Source: Pollutibacter soli
GTDB taxonomy: Bacteria; Bacteroidota; Bacteroidia; Chitinophagales; Chitinophagaceae
Reading direction: 5' to 3'
Assembly: GCA_029269725.1 (NCBI GenBank)
Contig: JARJHS010000002.1
Location: 372,001 to 436,000 of the forward strand
DNA length: 64,000 nt
Part shown: positions 8,974 through 16,620 of the stretch, piece by piece
Layout: every line of letters starts with the position of its first letter
How positions within the stretch are numbered: the stretch's first letter is position 1
Program-made: the position numbers and the translations under genes
Notes under the pieces: generated by a model
The model's input: only the letters and a program-made list of their open reading frames with translations
Told to the model about the DNA's origin: nothing
Databases searched by the model: none

Positions 8974-9750
8974 TTAGCGTCCGGTAAATAATGGTGTTCT
9001 TTTTTCAAGGAAGGCGTTTATCCCTTCTTTAAAATCTTCGGTATTCGCAGCAGCCTGTTGCAACTGATCCTCCAATGTTAATTGCTGTTCCAGCGTATTG
9101 GAAAATGATAGGTTCAATGCTTTTTTCGTCAATGCAAAACTTCGGGTAGGCATTGCTGCCAGTTTTTTTGCGATGGAAACGGATTCTGATACAAATTGGT
9201 CGTCGGGTATACAGCGGTAAATCATACCCATTTTTTCCGCTTCTTCTGCGGACACTTTATCTCCCAGCATCGTAAGAGCAGATGCTTTTTGCCAGCCGAT
9301 AAGACGAGGTAAAAAATAAGTGCCACCACTATCCGGGACCAATCCTAATTTGGAAAAAGCCTGTATAAAAGATGCATAAGAAGTGGCAACAACGATATCG
9401 CAGGCCAGGGCGATATTGGCGCCGGCGCCAGCTGCAACACCATTTACAGCCGCCACGACAGGTAATTCTATCGATCTTATTTTTTTGATGATTGGATTAT
9501 AATGCTCATGTAAAATTTTCTGCATCCCCGGGCCTTCAGGATCGATTACTTCAGCCAGGTCCTGCCCGGCAGAAAATCCTTTTCCTTCCCCGGTGAGATA
9601 AATACAGCGAACAGCATTATCTTTTTCAAATGTTTGAAATGCATCAATCAATTCCATCGACATTGCGCGATCGAAAGCGTTTAATTTTGCCGGTCGGTTT
9701 AAACGGATGAAGCCAACACCATCTTCTATATTTATAAGCAGTGAAGACAT
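8974..9750 (-). CDS. paaG: PaaG, ring-epoxide isomerase (enoyl-CoA hydratase family)
   Basis: A crotonase-fold enzyme that converts ring-1,2-epoxyphenylacetyl-CoA to the oxepin-CoA. It shows the CoA/oxyanion region GKGFSAGQDLAEV, the segment AVNGVAAGAGANIALACDIV, and KLGLVPDSGGTYFLPRLIG with the conserved acidic position. The C-terminus EGINAFLEKRTPLFTGR is close to E. coli PaaG. I chose ATG 9750 (MSSLLINIEDGVGFIRLNRP) because it aligns with the family N-terminus. An alternative start at 9801 would add 17 residues and overlap paaD. Confidence 0.9.
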   Translation of the reverse strand: MSSLLINIEDGVGFIRLNRPAKLNAFDRAMSMELIDAFQTFEKDNAVRCIYLTGEGKGFSAGQDLAEVIDPEGPGMQKILHEHYNPIIKKIRSIELPVVAAVNGVAAGAGANIALACDIVVATSYASFIQAFSKLGLVPDSGGTYFLPRLIGWQKASALTMLGDKVSAEEAEKMGMIYRCIPDDQFVSESVSIAKKLAAMPTRSFALTKKALNLSFSNTLEQQLTLEDQLQQAAANTEDFKEGINAFLEKRTPLFTGR

Positions 9751-9791
9751 ATCATGTGAAAGTAACGTGGATTGAAATGGATTCACTATAA

Positions 9792-10280
9792 CTAATGACA
9801 CTTAAAATAATCAAAAGGCTCAAGACAATTTTCGCACCGGTACAAAGCTTTGCATGCGGTAGATCCGAATTCACTGATCACTGTTGTATCCGCAGACCCG
9901 CAGTTCGGACAAACAACCTTTGAATTGTCTTTTCCTGAAGCTGAATATTGTGGTGGTGCTATACCATAGGCCTTTAACTTCTCACGGCCGGCATCGGACA
10001 TCCAATCTGTTGTCCATGCGGGTGAAAGTACCTGTTTTATTCTGAAATTGGAAATGCCGTTCGCAAACAAGATCATCCTGATTTGTGTAGAAATAACATC
10101 CATTGCAGGGCATCCGGAGTAAGTAGGAGTGATCGTTATTTCCCAGAAAGGATTTATTGGATCGTTGATCAGTTCCACTTTTCGGACTATTCCAAGGTCA
10201 AGGATCGATAACACTGGTACTTCAGGGTCTTTTACTGATTCCAGCCATTCCAGAATTGTATGTTCAGTAAGAAGTTTCAT
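9792..10280 (-). CDS. paaD: PaaD, phenylacetyl-CoA epoxidase accessory subunit
   Basis: A 162-residue protein with an N-terminal MIP18/DUF59 domain (LESVKDPEVPVLSILDLGIV, then TPTYSGCPAMDVI). The C-terminal zinc or Fe-S-type module has CPNCG and CENC pairs and ends FDYFKCH. PaaD is needed for maturation or activity of the PaaABCE multicomponent epoxidase, probably through metal-centre assembly. It starts 3 bp after paaC ends, so translational coupling is likely. Confidence 0.95.
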   Translation of the reverse strand: MKLLTEHTILEWLESVKDPEVPVLSILDLGIVRKVELINDPINPFWEITITPTYSGCPAMDVISTQIRMILFANGISNFRIKQVLSPAWTTDWMSDAGREKLKAYGIAPPQYSASGKDNSKVVCPNCGSADTTVISEFGSTACKALYRCENCLEPFDYFKCH

Positions 10281-10283
10281 GAT

Positions 10284-11033
10284 CTACCATTCCATACCGG
10301 GATAGGTTCGCTGCATATATTGCATTTCTGCAAGTAAATAACCCAGGTGTTCTGTGTGCATTCCCTGCCTGCCTCCTTGTTGCGTCCATTTCTGAAGTCT
10401 GAACTCAAGGGTAGCTTCTTCAAATACAGGATTTACCAACGAAATCCACTTCTCTCTCAGCGTAACCGGATCGACTGCCATGTTGGATTCAGTCAACATT
10501 TTTTCTTCATCGGAAGCAATAAAAAATTCGCCAACATAATCTTTAAGTATATTCCATGAAGCGATCATTTTTTTCCGGCTTTCCGTTGTGCCATCCCCTA
10601 ATCGTATCACCCATTCTTTGCTCCATCTTACATGGTAAGCCACTTCCTTGAGCGATTTTTCAGCAATTGCCGCAATTTCCTGGTCTGAAGCGTCTACCAG
10701 TTTTTCATATAACAAATACTGATACTGACTGAACAGGTATTGACGCAAAACAGTAAATCCCCAATCTGAATCCGGAAGCTCGAGAACAAGGAAGTTTTTA
10801 AACTCACGGGTATCACGCAGGTATGCAAGGCTGTCTTCGGTTACTCCCGCTCCTGCCCGGCTTGCAGCATACTGGTAGAAATATCTTGCCTGGCCCAGAA
10901 GATCAAGTGAAATATTCGTCAGTGCGATATCCTGTTCCAAAACAGGTCCGTGGCCACACCATTCACTGTTTCTGTGACCAAGAATGAGAGCATTATCAGC
11001 CAGGTGCAAAAGATAATTGTGGAGATGATCCAT
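10284..11033 (-). CDS. paaC: PaaC, structural subunit of phenylacetyl-CoA epoxidase
   Basis: A helical ferritin-like subunit that pairs with PaaA in the epoxidase; it lacks the full di-iron site of PaaA. The start MDHLHNYLLHLADNALILGH with GHGPVLEQDIALTNISLDLLGQAR is typical of the family, as is HVRWSKEWVIRLGDGT in the middle. ATG 11033 is taken as start; a TTG seven codons upstream (11054) is less likely. It follows paaB by 21 bp. Confidence 0.95.
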   Translation of the reverse strand: MDHLHNYLLHLADNALILGHRNSEWCGHGPVLEQDIALTNISLDLLGQARYFYQYAASRAGAGVTEDSLAYLRDTREFKNFLVLELPDSDWGFTVLRQYLFSQYQYLLYEKLVDASDQEIAAIAEKSLKEVAYHVRWSKEWVIRLGDGTTESRKKMIASWNILKDYVGEFFIASDEEKMLTESNMAVDPVTLREKWISLVNPVFEEATLEFRLQKWTQQGGRQGMHTEHLGYLLAEMQYMQRTYPGMEW

Positions 11034-11054
11034 AATATTAAATACTACGCACAA

Positions 11055-11423
11055 TTACATGTGAGTAATGGAATCCGGAATGTTATAAAATGTGGGGTGA
11101 CGATACACTTTATCATTTGCAGGCTCATAAAGCATTCCTGATTCATCAGGATTCGATGCATGGATATCTTCACTTCTCACCACCCAGATACTTACTCCTT
11201 CCATCCTGCGCGTGTAAACATCGCGTGCATTCTCTATGGCCATAGCAGCATCGGCAGCATGCAGACTTCCTACATGCTTATGATCTAAACCTTGCTTACT
11301 CCTGATAAATACTTCCCACAAAGGCCAGTTCACTTCTGCAAAATTGTTCTTATTGTTTTCAGAAGCTGAACCACCTGCATCAGGAATATCTCCGTAATAA
11401 AATATGTTTACATGATTTAACAT
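11055..11423 (-). CDS. paaB: PaaB, small subunit of phenylacetyl-CoA epoxidase
   Basis: A 122-residue subunit of the PaaABCE complex. The core WPLWEVFIRSKQGLDHKHVGSLHAADAAMAIENARDVYTRR is characteristic of PaaB. Compared with the E. coli protein it has an N-terminal extension of about 30 residues before the WPLWEVF segment, and a C-terminal tail. It lies 20 bp downstream of paaA. Confidence 0.94.
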   Translation of the reverse strand: MLNHVNIFYYGDIPDAGGSASENNKNNFAEVNWPLWEVFIRSKQGLDHKHVGSLHAADAAMAIENARDVYTRRMEGVSIWVVRSEDIHASNPDESGMLYEPANDKVYRHPTFYNIPDSITHM

Positions 11424-11443
11424 AGTGATTTGTTTATTTCAAT

Positions 11444-12382
11444 TCAGGCAGCCCGTTGTTTATTTTTTTGTTTTTCAGCATGTGCAAGTGCAGCATCCCG
11501 AACCCAGGCACCATCAGTATGTGCTTTTCTTCTTGCTTCAAGCCTTTCCTTATTGCATGGACCATTCCCTTTTACCACGTTCCAGAATTCCTCCCAATTG
11601 ATTTCTCCGAAATCATAAGATCGGCGTTCTTCATTCCATTTAAGGTCGGGATCCGGTAACTGCATGTTTAAAACTTTAACCTGCTCTGCGATCATATCAA
11701 CAAAACGCTGGCGCAGTTCATCATTGCTTTGTCGTTTAATTTTCCATTTTGTGCTTTGATCTGAATGTGTTGATTCGCTGTCTTTTGGTCCGAACATCAT
11801 CAGCGAGGGCCACCACCACCTATTGATGGCATCCTGGCACATGGCTCTCTGGATTTCAGTGCCCCTGCTCAACGTTAACAGGATTTCAAATCCCTGCCGT
11901 TGATGAAAACTCTCTTCTTTACATATCCTGATATTTGCGCGGGCATATGGTCCATAAGATGTTCGGCAAAGCATTACCTGATTAAGAATGGCAGCTCCAT
12001 CAACCAGCCAGCCTATGGCACCCATATCTGCCCATGTCAGCGTCGGGTAATTAAATATCGAGGAGTACTTCGCCTTGCCCGAGAGCAGATCTGCAACAGT
12101 TGATTCTCTGCTCACACCTAATGTTTCTGTCGCTGCATACAGATACAAACCGTGACCCGCTTCGTCCTGCACTTTAGCGAGAAGAATCGCTTTCCTCTTT
12201 AAAGTCGGAGCGCGGGTGATCCAGTTCCCTTCCGGCAACATGCCGATGATTTCACTATGCGCGTGTTGACTGATCTGCCGGATGAGCGTTTTTCTGTAAG
12301 CTTCCGGCATCCAGTCGCGAGGCTCGATCTTTATTTCATCTTCAATTTTTTCCAGAAATAATTCCTCAGGGTTCTGTGCCAT
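11444..12382 (-). CDS. paaA: PaaA, catalytic di-iron subunit of phenylacetyl-CoA epoxidase
   Basis: The oxygenase subunit that epoxidises the aromatic ring of phenylacetyl-CoA. Di-iron ligand motifs of the ferritin-like fold are visible: [21 protein letters not shown] (ExxH) and [13 protein letters not shown] (second ExxH). [11 protein letters not shown] and [18 protein letters not shown] are also typical. The start at ATG 12382 is preferred over an in-frame TTG two codons earlier. It is the first gene of a tight minus-strand run paaABCD-G-I-Y. A TetR-type palindrome lies about 50 bp upstream. Confidence 0.96.
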   Translation of the reverse strand: MAQNPEELFLEKIEDEIKIEPRDWMPEAYRKTLIRQISQHAHSEIIGMLPEGNWITRAPTLKRKAILLAKVQDEAGHGLYLYAATETLGVSRESTVADLLSGKAKYSSIFNYPTLTWADMGAIGWLVDGAAILNQVMLCRTSYGPYARANIRICKEESFHQRQGFEILLTLSRGTEIQRAMCQDAINRWWWPSLMMFGPKDSESTHSDQSTKWKIKRQSNDELRQRFVDMIAEQVKVLNMQLPDPDLKWNEERRSYDFGEINWEEFWNVVKGNGPCNKERLEARRKAHTDGAWVRDAALAHAEKQKNKQRAA

Positions 12383-12430
12383 ATTCAAGCATTTTGAACA
12401 ATATGTAAAACTACAAAAAACCGATAAAAA

Positions 12431-12444
12431 CTAACAGTTGTTAG
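12431..12444 (-). promoter_or_regulatory. Predicted TetR-family operator before paaA
   Basis: CTAACAGTTGTTAG, a palindrome with one central mismatch, starts 48 bp upstream of paaA. It is almost identical to the palindrome before the tetR gene at 14959-14972. The outline CNAAC-N4-GTTNG resembles the PaaR site described in other bacteria, as I recall it. Both copies are next to the same AAACTACAAAA segment on the plus strand. Confidence 0.6.
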
Positions 12445-12605
12445 TCGGAATTGATCCAGGGGTACGAATCTTTTAACTTATACCTTACTGATTAACAGGA
12501 TTTCCAGAGCAAAACTGTTGTCTTCGTTTTAATGGTGGGTGACTCAGGCACCCGTTTACTTGCAACCCGTCCCGGGAATGATTACCTTATACTTAGGTTA
12601 CTGTT

Positions 12606-13229
12606 ATGAACGAATTTTCAAGAATCATACGATTGCTCACGAGGCCGGTCGCCGCATGGAGGGAAATTGAGGCTGATAACAGAGCTATAGCATCAATTTT
12701 CTTCCGGCTTGTCCTGCCTTTTTTATTATTGGGATCGGTCGCGATTTTTATTGGGTACGGAATTGTGGGACTGGACACCTTCATCCTTAAGATAAAGGGA
12801 ATCAACTGGGGGTTATGGTTTGGTTTGAGATATTTAATTACAGGTACTATTGTATTCTTCGCCTGCACCTATGCTATCGATATGCTGGCACCGGTATTCC
12901 ATTCGGAGCGAAACCTTATTAAGTCAGCACAACTGATCGCATATTCATCAGTCCCATCATGGATTACTGCTTTATTGCTGTTTTATCCTTTTCTGGGATT
13001 TTTAGGTTTACTGGGATTATATGGAGTGTACCTGTTTTATAAAGGTCTGCCTGTTCTTAAAAAAACGCCTGCAGATAAGCGCATCATTTACATGCTTGTT
13101 TCCGCTTTGCTGATTATTATTCTTTCATGGTTGATACAAATTGGAGTGGGCAGTGTACTCGAACAATTTTTTGGAGATCCTTATGCGAGTAATGTTGAAG
13201 AGTTCAGAAATCTGAACAGGGGAAAATGA
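12606..13229 (+). CDS. Yip1-domain membrane protein
   Basis: A 207-residue integral membrane protein. An N-terminal amphipathic segment (FSRIIRLLTRPVAAWREIEAD) leads into about five hydrophobic helices, in the pattern of the bacterial Yip1 domain family. The motif RPVAAWREI is commonly seen at the start of such proteins. Its function is unknown. It lies on the plus strand between paaA and paaE and so interrupts the paa genes; nothing in it suggests a catalytic role in that pathway. Confidence 0.78.
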   Translation: MNEFSRIIRLLTRPVAAWREIEADNRAIASIFFRLVLPFLLLGSVAIFIGYGIVGLDTFILKIKGINWGLWFGLRYLITGTIVFFACTYAIDMLAPVFHSERNLIKSAQLIAYSSVPSWITALLLFYPFLGFLGLLGLYGVYLFYKGLPVLKKTPADKRIIYMLVSALLIIILSWLIQIGVGSVLEQFFGDPYASNVEEFRNLNRGK

Positions 13230-13240
13230 GATGGTCAATA

Positions 13241-14323
13241 TCAACGATCATCAAAATTGATAAACAAGTCCGGACTTCGTGGATGACTCTGGCAGGTTAG
13301 GATAAAACCCTGAGTCAACTCATCTTTTCCTAATGCATAATTTGCTTCCATTTCTACTTCGCCGATAAGGAGTTTTGCTTTGCAACTGCTGCATATTCCT
13401 CCCTTGCATGCATAAGGCAGATCCATTCCCTGGTGAAGAGCAGCATTCAGGATGGAATCACCATAATAATTGAGTGTGAATGAGGATGCTTTGCCATCCA
13501 GCATTATGGTGACTTTTGCCTGCTCACCTGAAGTTGAAACAGAAGAACTATCTTTTTTTGAAGTAAGCTGTTGCTCTCCCGGAGTGGTGAACAATTCAAA
13601 ATGAACTTTTTTTTCTTCGACACCCTGTTCAGACAAAAAACCATTCACTGAACGGATCATTTGCTCAGGTCCGCAAATAAAAAATTCATCTATTGTTCGG
13701 ATATTGATCAATTTTTTAAAAAGCTGGATGCATTTTTCAGCATCGATCCTTCCTGAAAATAGTGGAAGTTCCGCTTCTTCCCGACTTAGAATATGAATCA
13801 ACCTGAAACGAGTCATGTACTGATTTTTCAGGTTTTCCAACTCCTCCCGAAATATGATCGAATTGCGGTTTCGGTTACCATATACTAAAGTGAACTCACT
13901 TTCCGGTTCAAAAAACAATATTGCCTTGAGAATGGAAATGATGGGTGTGATACCACTCCCAGATGCAAAAGCGAGATAATGTTTTTTCTGAGCTTTATTT
14001 AGCACCGTATGAAAACTTCCGGTGGGCGTCATTACGTCCACCTGGTCTCCGACCCTGAAGAACTCGTTTGCAAATCCGGAAAATTTTCCTGATTCAGCTT
14101 TCTTAATTGCTATCCTCAGGCTTTTCTCATGCGGGCTCGTACAAATCGAATATGACCGGCGAAGTTCTGTGCCATCAATTGTTTTACGGAGGGTCAGGTT
14201 CTGACCATGAATAAATGCGAACTGATCCTTGAGGTGTTCTGGAATTTCGAACTCGACAGAAATGCAATCCGGAGTTTCTTTTCGGATATCCCTGATCGTA
14301 AGCGGATGGAAATGAACTGCCAT
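13241..14323 (-). CDS. paaE: PaaE, reductase subunit of phenylacetyl-CoA epoxidase
   Basis: A 360-residue reductase that passes electrons from NAD(P)H to PaaA. The order is a FAD domain (RRSYSICTSP), an NAD(P) domain (FASGSGITPIISILKA, then FFICGPEQMI) and a C-terminal plant-type [2Fe-2S] ferredoxin domain (CKGGICSSCKAKL with the fourth Cys in FILTCQSHP). The length matches E. coli PaaE. It is 12 bp downstream of the tetR gene and about 860 bp from paaA, so the epoxidase is encoded in two transcription units. Confidence 0.95.
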   Translation of the reverse strand: MAVHFHPLTIRDIRKETPDCISVEFEIPEHLKDQFAFIHGQNLTLRKTIDGTELRRSYSICTSPHEKSLRIAIKKAESGKFSGFANEFFRVGDQVDVMTPTGSFHTVLNKAQKKHYLAFASGSGITPIISILKAILFFEPESEFTLVYGNRNRNSIIFREELENLKNQYMTRFRLIHILSREEAELPLFSGRIDAEKCIQLFKKLINIRTIDEFFICGPEQMIRSVNGFLSEQGVEEKKVHFELFTTPGEQQLTSKKDSSSVSTSGEQAKVTIMLDGKASSFTLNYYGDSILNAALHQGMDLPYACKGGICSSCKAKLLIGEVEMEANYALGKDELTQGFILTCQSHPRSPDLFINFDDR

Positions 14324-14335
14324 AGGTAAAGGATC

Positions 14336-14932
14336 TTATTGTGCTGCAAGGCCATTGATGATATTCACAACCATACTGTCCTCCAGTTCAGCGGCGCTGA
14401 TATTTTTCTTTGTACGATGCCAGAACTCAATCCCCCGCACCGCACTAAGCAGGAGCAGAACAACGGCATAAGGCTGAATTTTTCGGATCTGCTTTTTCTT
14501 AATGCCGTCTTCAATAATCATTTCGAGGCGACGTACATAAATTCTTCTTTCATTGTAGAAAGTCGTGAGATAAGGTTCGTCGAGGTATTTACTTTCATTA
14601 TTCGCGACGAGCACTTCATCAATGCGATCGACCCACATGCGGATATGAAACCGGATCACCTGTTCTATTTTTTCAATGCTGGACATCGTGTCGTTTGCTT
14701 CCAGTTCGTTGAGTTGTGTCGTAAATGTATTGGCAATTCTGAAACAGATTTCCTGGAGCAATTCAGCCTTTGAGCTGATATGGTTGTAGAGACTGGCAGC
14801 TTCAACTCCTACATCACCCGCCAGATCACGCATACCGGTAGCGGAAAATCCTTTCTCACGAAAAAGCCTGGCTGCCGCCAACGTGATCAGCTCTTTCCTC
14901 GAACTATTTTTTTTACTCCTGATTCTTGCCAT
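14336..14932 (-). CDS. TetR/AcrR-family regulator (likely PaaR-type)
   Basis: A 198-residue regulator. The N-terminal HTH spans about residues 12-58 (LITLAAARLFREKGFSATGMRDLAGDVGVEAASLYNHISSK); the rest is a helical ligand-binding domain. It is the first gene of a tetR-paaE unit. The palindromes in front of this gene and of paaA point to autoregulation and control of the paa genes, probably relieved by phenylacetyl-CoA as in known PaaR proteins. The ligand is inferred from that family. No paaX-type gene is present. Confidence 0.88.
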   Translation of the reverse strand: MARIRSKKNSSRKELITLAAARLFREKGFSATGMRDLAGDVGVEAASLYNHISSKAELLQEICFRIANTFTTQLNELEANDTMSSIEKIEQVIRFHIRMWVDRIDEVLVANNESKYLDEPYLTTFYNERRIYVRRLEMIIEDGIKKKQIRKIQPYAVVLLLLSAVRGIEFWHRTKKNISAAELEDSMVVNIINGLAAQ

Positions 14933-14958
14933 ACCTGCTGCGAAACTACAAAATAAAG

Positions 14959-14972
14959 CTAACAGCTGTTAG
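14959..14972 (-). promoter_or_regulatory. Predicted TetR-family operator before tetR-paaE
   Basis: CTAACAGCTGTTAG is a perfect 14-bp palindrome 26 bp upstream of the tetR start. It differs by one base from the paaA-upstream site. Its position just before a TATTTTG promoter-like element suggests autorepression. Confidence 0.65.
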
Positions 14973-14974
14973 TG

Positions 14975-15069
14975 ACGTTGTTCGTTCATCGTTCTTCGTT
15001 CATCGAAACAGCCTTCGGAACAAAACGAAATACGAACAACGAACAACGAATAACGAAAAACGGATAACG
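14975..15069. repeat. CGTTCGTTCATCG-type inverted repeat
   Basis: Plus-strand words GTTCGTTCATCG and GTTCTTCGTTCATCG (14978-15006) are followed by complementary words CGAAATACGAACAACG and GAACAACGAATAACG (15027-15056), so the segment can fold back on itself. It separates the end of the secreted hypothetical gene (15072) from the tetR promoter and may end transcription of the former. Confidence 0.5.
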
Positions 15070-15071
15070 CC

Positions 15072-15623
15072 TCAATAAACTGGTCGATAAGATTTCAGTA
15101 GTGTAGTGAGATCCACTCCGGACTTCTGTTGCTTTTTGGGGATGACAATTAATGGACTGAGATTGGGTATGATGCTTTTTATTTCTTCTTCTGAAGCTGT
15201 GTTGGCATCAGCAAAGCGCCAGGTCTTTCCGCCATCACTGGAAACCCCAACAAGATGAGAAACTGAACTGACTGGCTGTCCATTGATTTTGAGTTCGCTG
15301 AATTGTTCAACAACACATTGCATCGGACTCGCTTTTGTGATCAGTCTTATTACAGATCCTGCTTTCATCTGGCTGAATTCCACACCTTTCAACGCATCCA
15401 TTTCCTGGCGGAGATAAGATGCAAATTCATTTTCACCACCCATCATGGCAACCAGATTGGTATTGTTGTATTTGACAAACCCAATAAAATCTTGATCCCT
15501 GAATGATTGAAGCATTGAATCAGCAGCAGTCCTGATGTTGGAAGCAAGCGTAACAGAATCAGTTTGCGCATTTAAAAATGGAGCACAACTACAAAAAAAT
15601 AAAATGCACAAAACACGTTTCAT
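15072..15623 (-). CDS. Secreted hypothetical protein
   Basis: A 183-residue protein with a clear signal peptide (residues 1-19, ending FLNAQ). I do not recognise the family. After the signal the protein is soluble and of mixed charge. The segment SMLQSFRDQDFIGFVKYNNTN and the central GGKTWRFADANT resemble SnoaL/NTF2-like proteins of Bacteroidota in a general way, but this is weak. The C-terminus reads LTTLLKSYRPVY. It is divergent from the sugar kinase gene, with 66 bp between the starts. Confidence 0.75.
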   Translation of the reverse strand: MKRVLCILFFCSCAPFLNAQTDSVTLASNIRTAADSMLQSFRDQDFIGFVKYNNTNLVAMMGGENEFASYLRQEMDALKGVEFSQMKAGSVIRLITKASPMQCVVEQFSELKINGQPVSSVSHLVGVSSDGGKTWRFADANTASEEEIKSIIPNLSPLIVIPKKQQKSGVDLTTLLKSYRPVY

Positions 15624-15660
15624 CAGGGTAATATTTCTACGGAAAATTACAATTTCCGAC

Positions 15661-15668
15661 TACCTTTG
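15661..15668 (+). promoter_or_regulatory. -7 element of the sugar kinase promoter
   Basis: TACCTTTG matches the TAnnTTTG consensus and lies 21 bp before the kinase ATG. No clean TTG is visible at the expected -33 distance. Confidence 0.5.
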
Positions 15669-15689
15669 CAAAGTTAAAAAAAAACGCAC

Positions 15690-16613
15690 ATGTCGCTTAT
15701 CGTTGTCGGTTCAATGGCCTTTGATTCTATCGAAACTCCCTTCGGAAAAAGTAACAAAATCGTTGGTGGTGCGGCCACTTATATAGCCTGGAGTGCCTCA
15801 AATTTTGTTAAACCTGTTCAACAGATTTCCGTTGTCGGTGGTGATTTTCCCGAATCAGAGCTGAAATTACTGGCTGACAGGGGCGTAGATCTGGAAGGGG
15901 TGCAGATAAAAAAAGACCAGAAATCTTTTTTCTGGGCCGGGAAGTACGATATGGATATGAATTCCAGGGAAACACTCACGACCGAACTGAATGTATTGGC
16001 TGATTTCAATCCGGTAGTGCCTGAATCATATGGTGACAGCGAGTTCCTCATGTTGGGTAATCTGGCTCCGGCGGTTCAGCATAGTGTTATCAAACAACTG
16101 AAGAAAAGGCCAAAACTCATCGTGATGGATACGATGAATTTCTGGATGGAAATCGCGATGCCTGAACTGGAAGCTGTTATAAAAGATGTCGATGTACTTC
16201 TTGTTAATGACAGTGAAGCCCGCCAGCTCAGTGCTCAATATTCATTGGTGAAGGCAGCGCGTGAGATCATGAAAATGGGTCCGAAATACCTGGTGATAAA
16301 AAAAGGTGAACATGGCGCGTTGCTGTTTTATGGCGACCAGGTTTTTTATGCTCCGGCACTGCCACTCGAAGATGTATTTGATCCAACGGGAGCCGGCGAC
16401 ACATTTGCCGGGGGTTTTATTGGGCATATCGCACGCACTCGGGATATTTCTTTTGAAAACATGAAGACTGCAATCATTGTAGGTTCTGCGATGGCATCTT
16501 TCTGTGTCGAAAAATTCGGAACTACCAGGCTTCGTGAGATCAGCAAAGAAGAAGTTGATATTCGTATACAACAGTTTGTTGAGCTTGTAAATTTTGATAT
16601 CGAACTGGTTTAA
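15690..16613 (+). CDS. PfkB-family carbohydrate kinase
   Basis: A 307-residue ribokinase-fold kinase. The N-terminal glycine region is KIVGGAATYIAWSA (about residues 24-37). The catalytic and ATP-site signature is FDPTGAGDTFAGGFIGH, with the base Asp in GAGD. It phosphorylates a sugar, nucleoside or related alcohol; the substrate cannot be read from the sequence. It is transcribed alone and is convergent with the lamin-tail gene, with 7 bp between the stops. Confidence 0.9.
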   Translation: MSLIVVGSMAFDSIETPFGKSNKIVGGAATYIAWSASNFVKPVQQISVVGGDFPESELKLLADRGVDLEGVQIKKDQKSFFWAGKYDMDMNSRETLTTELNVLADFNPVVPESYGDSEFLMLGNLAPAVQHSVIKQLKKRPKLIVMDTMNFWMEIAMPELEAVIKDVDVLLVNDSEARQLSAQYSLVKAAREIMKMGPKYLVIKKGEHGALLFYGDQVFYAPALPLEDVFDPTGAGDTFAGGFIGHIARTRDISFENMKTAIIVGSAMASFCVEKFGTTRLREISKEEVDIRIQQFVELVNFDIELV

Positions 16614-16620
16614 CCTGAGC

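Noticed and set aside
12606-13229. Yip1-domain gene as a phenylacetate transporter
   Set aside because: It is on the opposite strand, resembles Yip1-family proteins and lacks transporter motifs; the position alone is not evidence.
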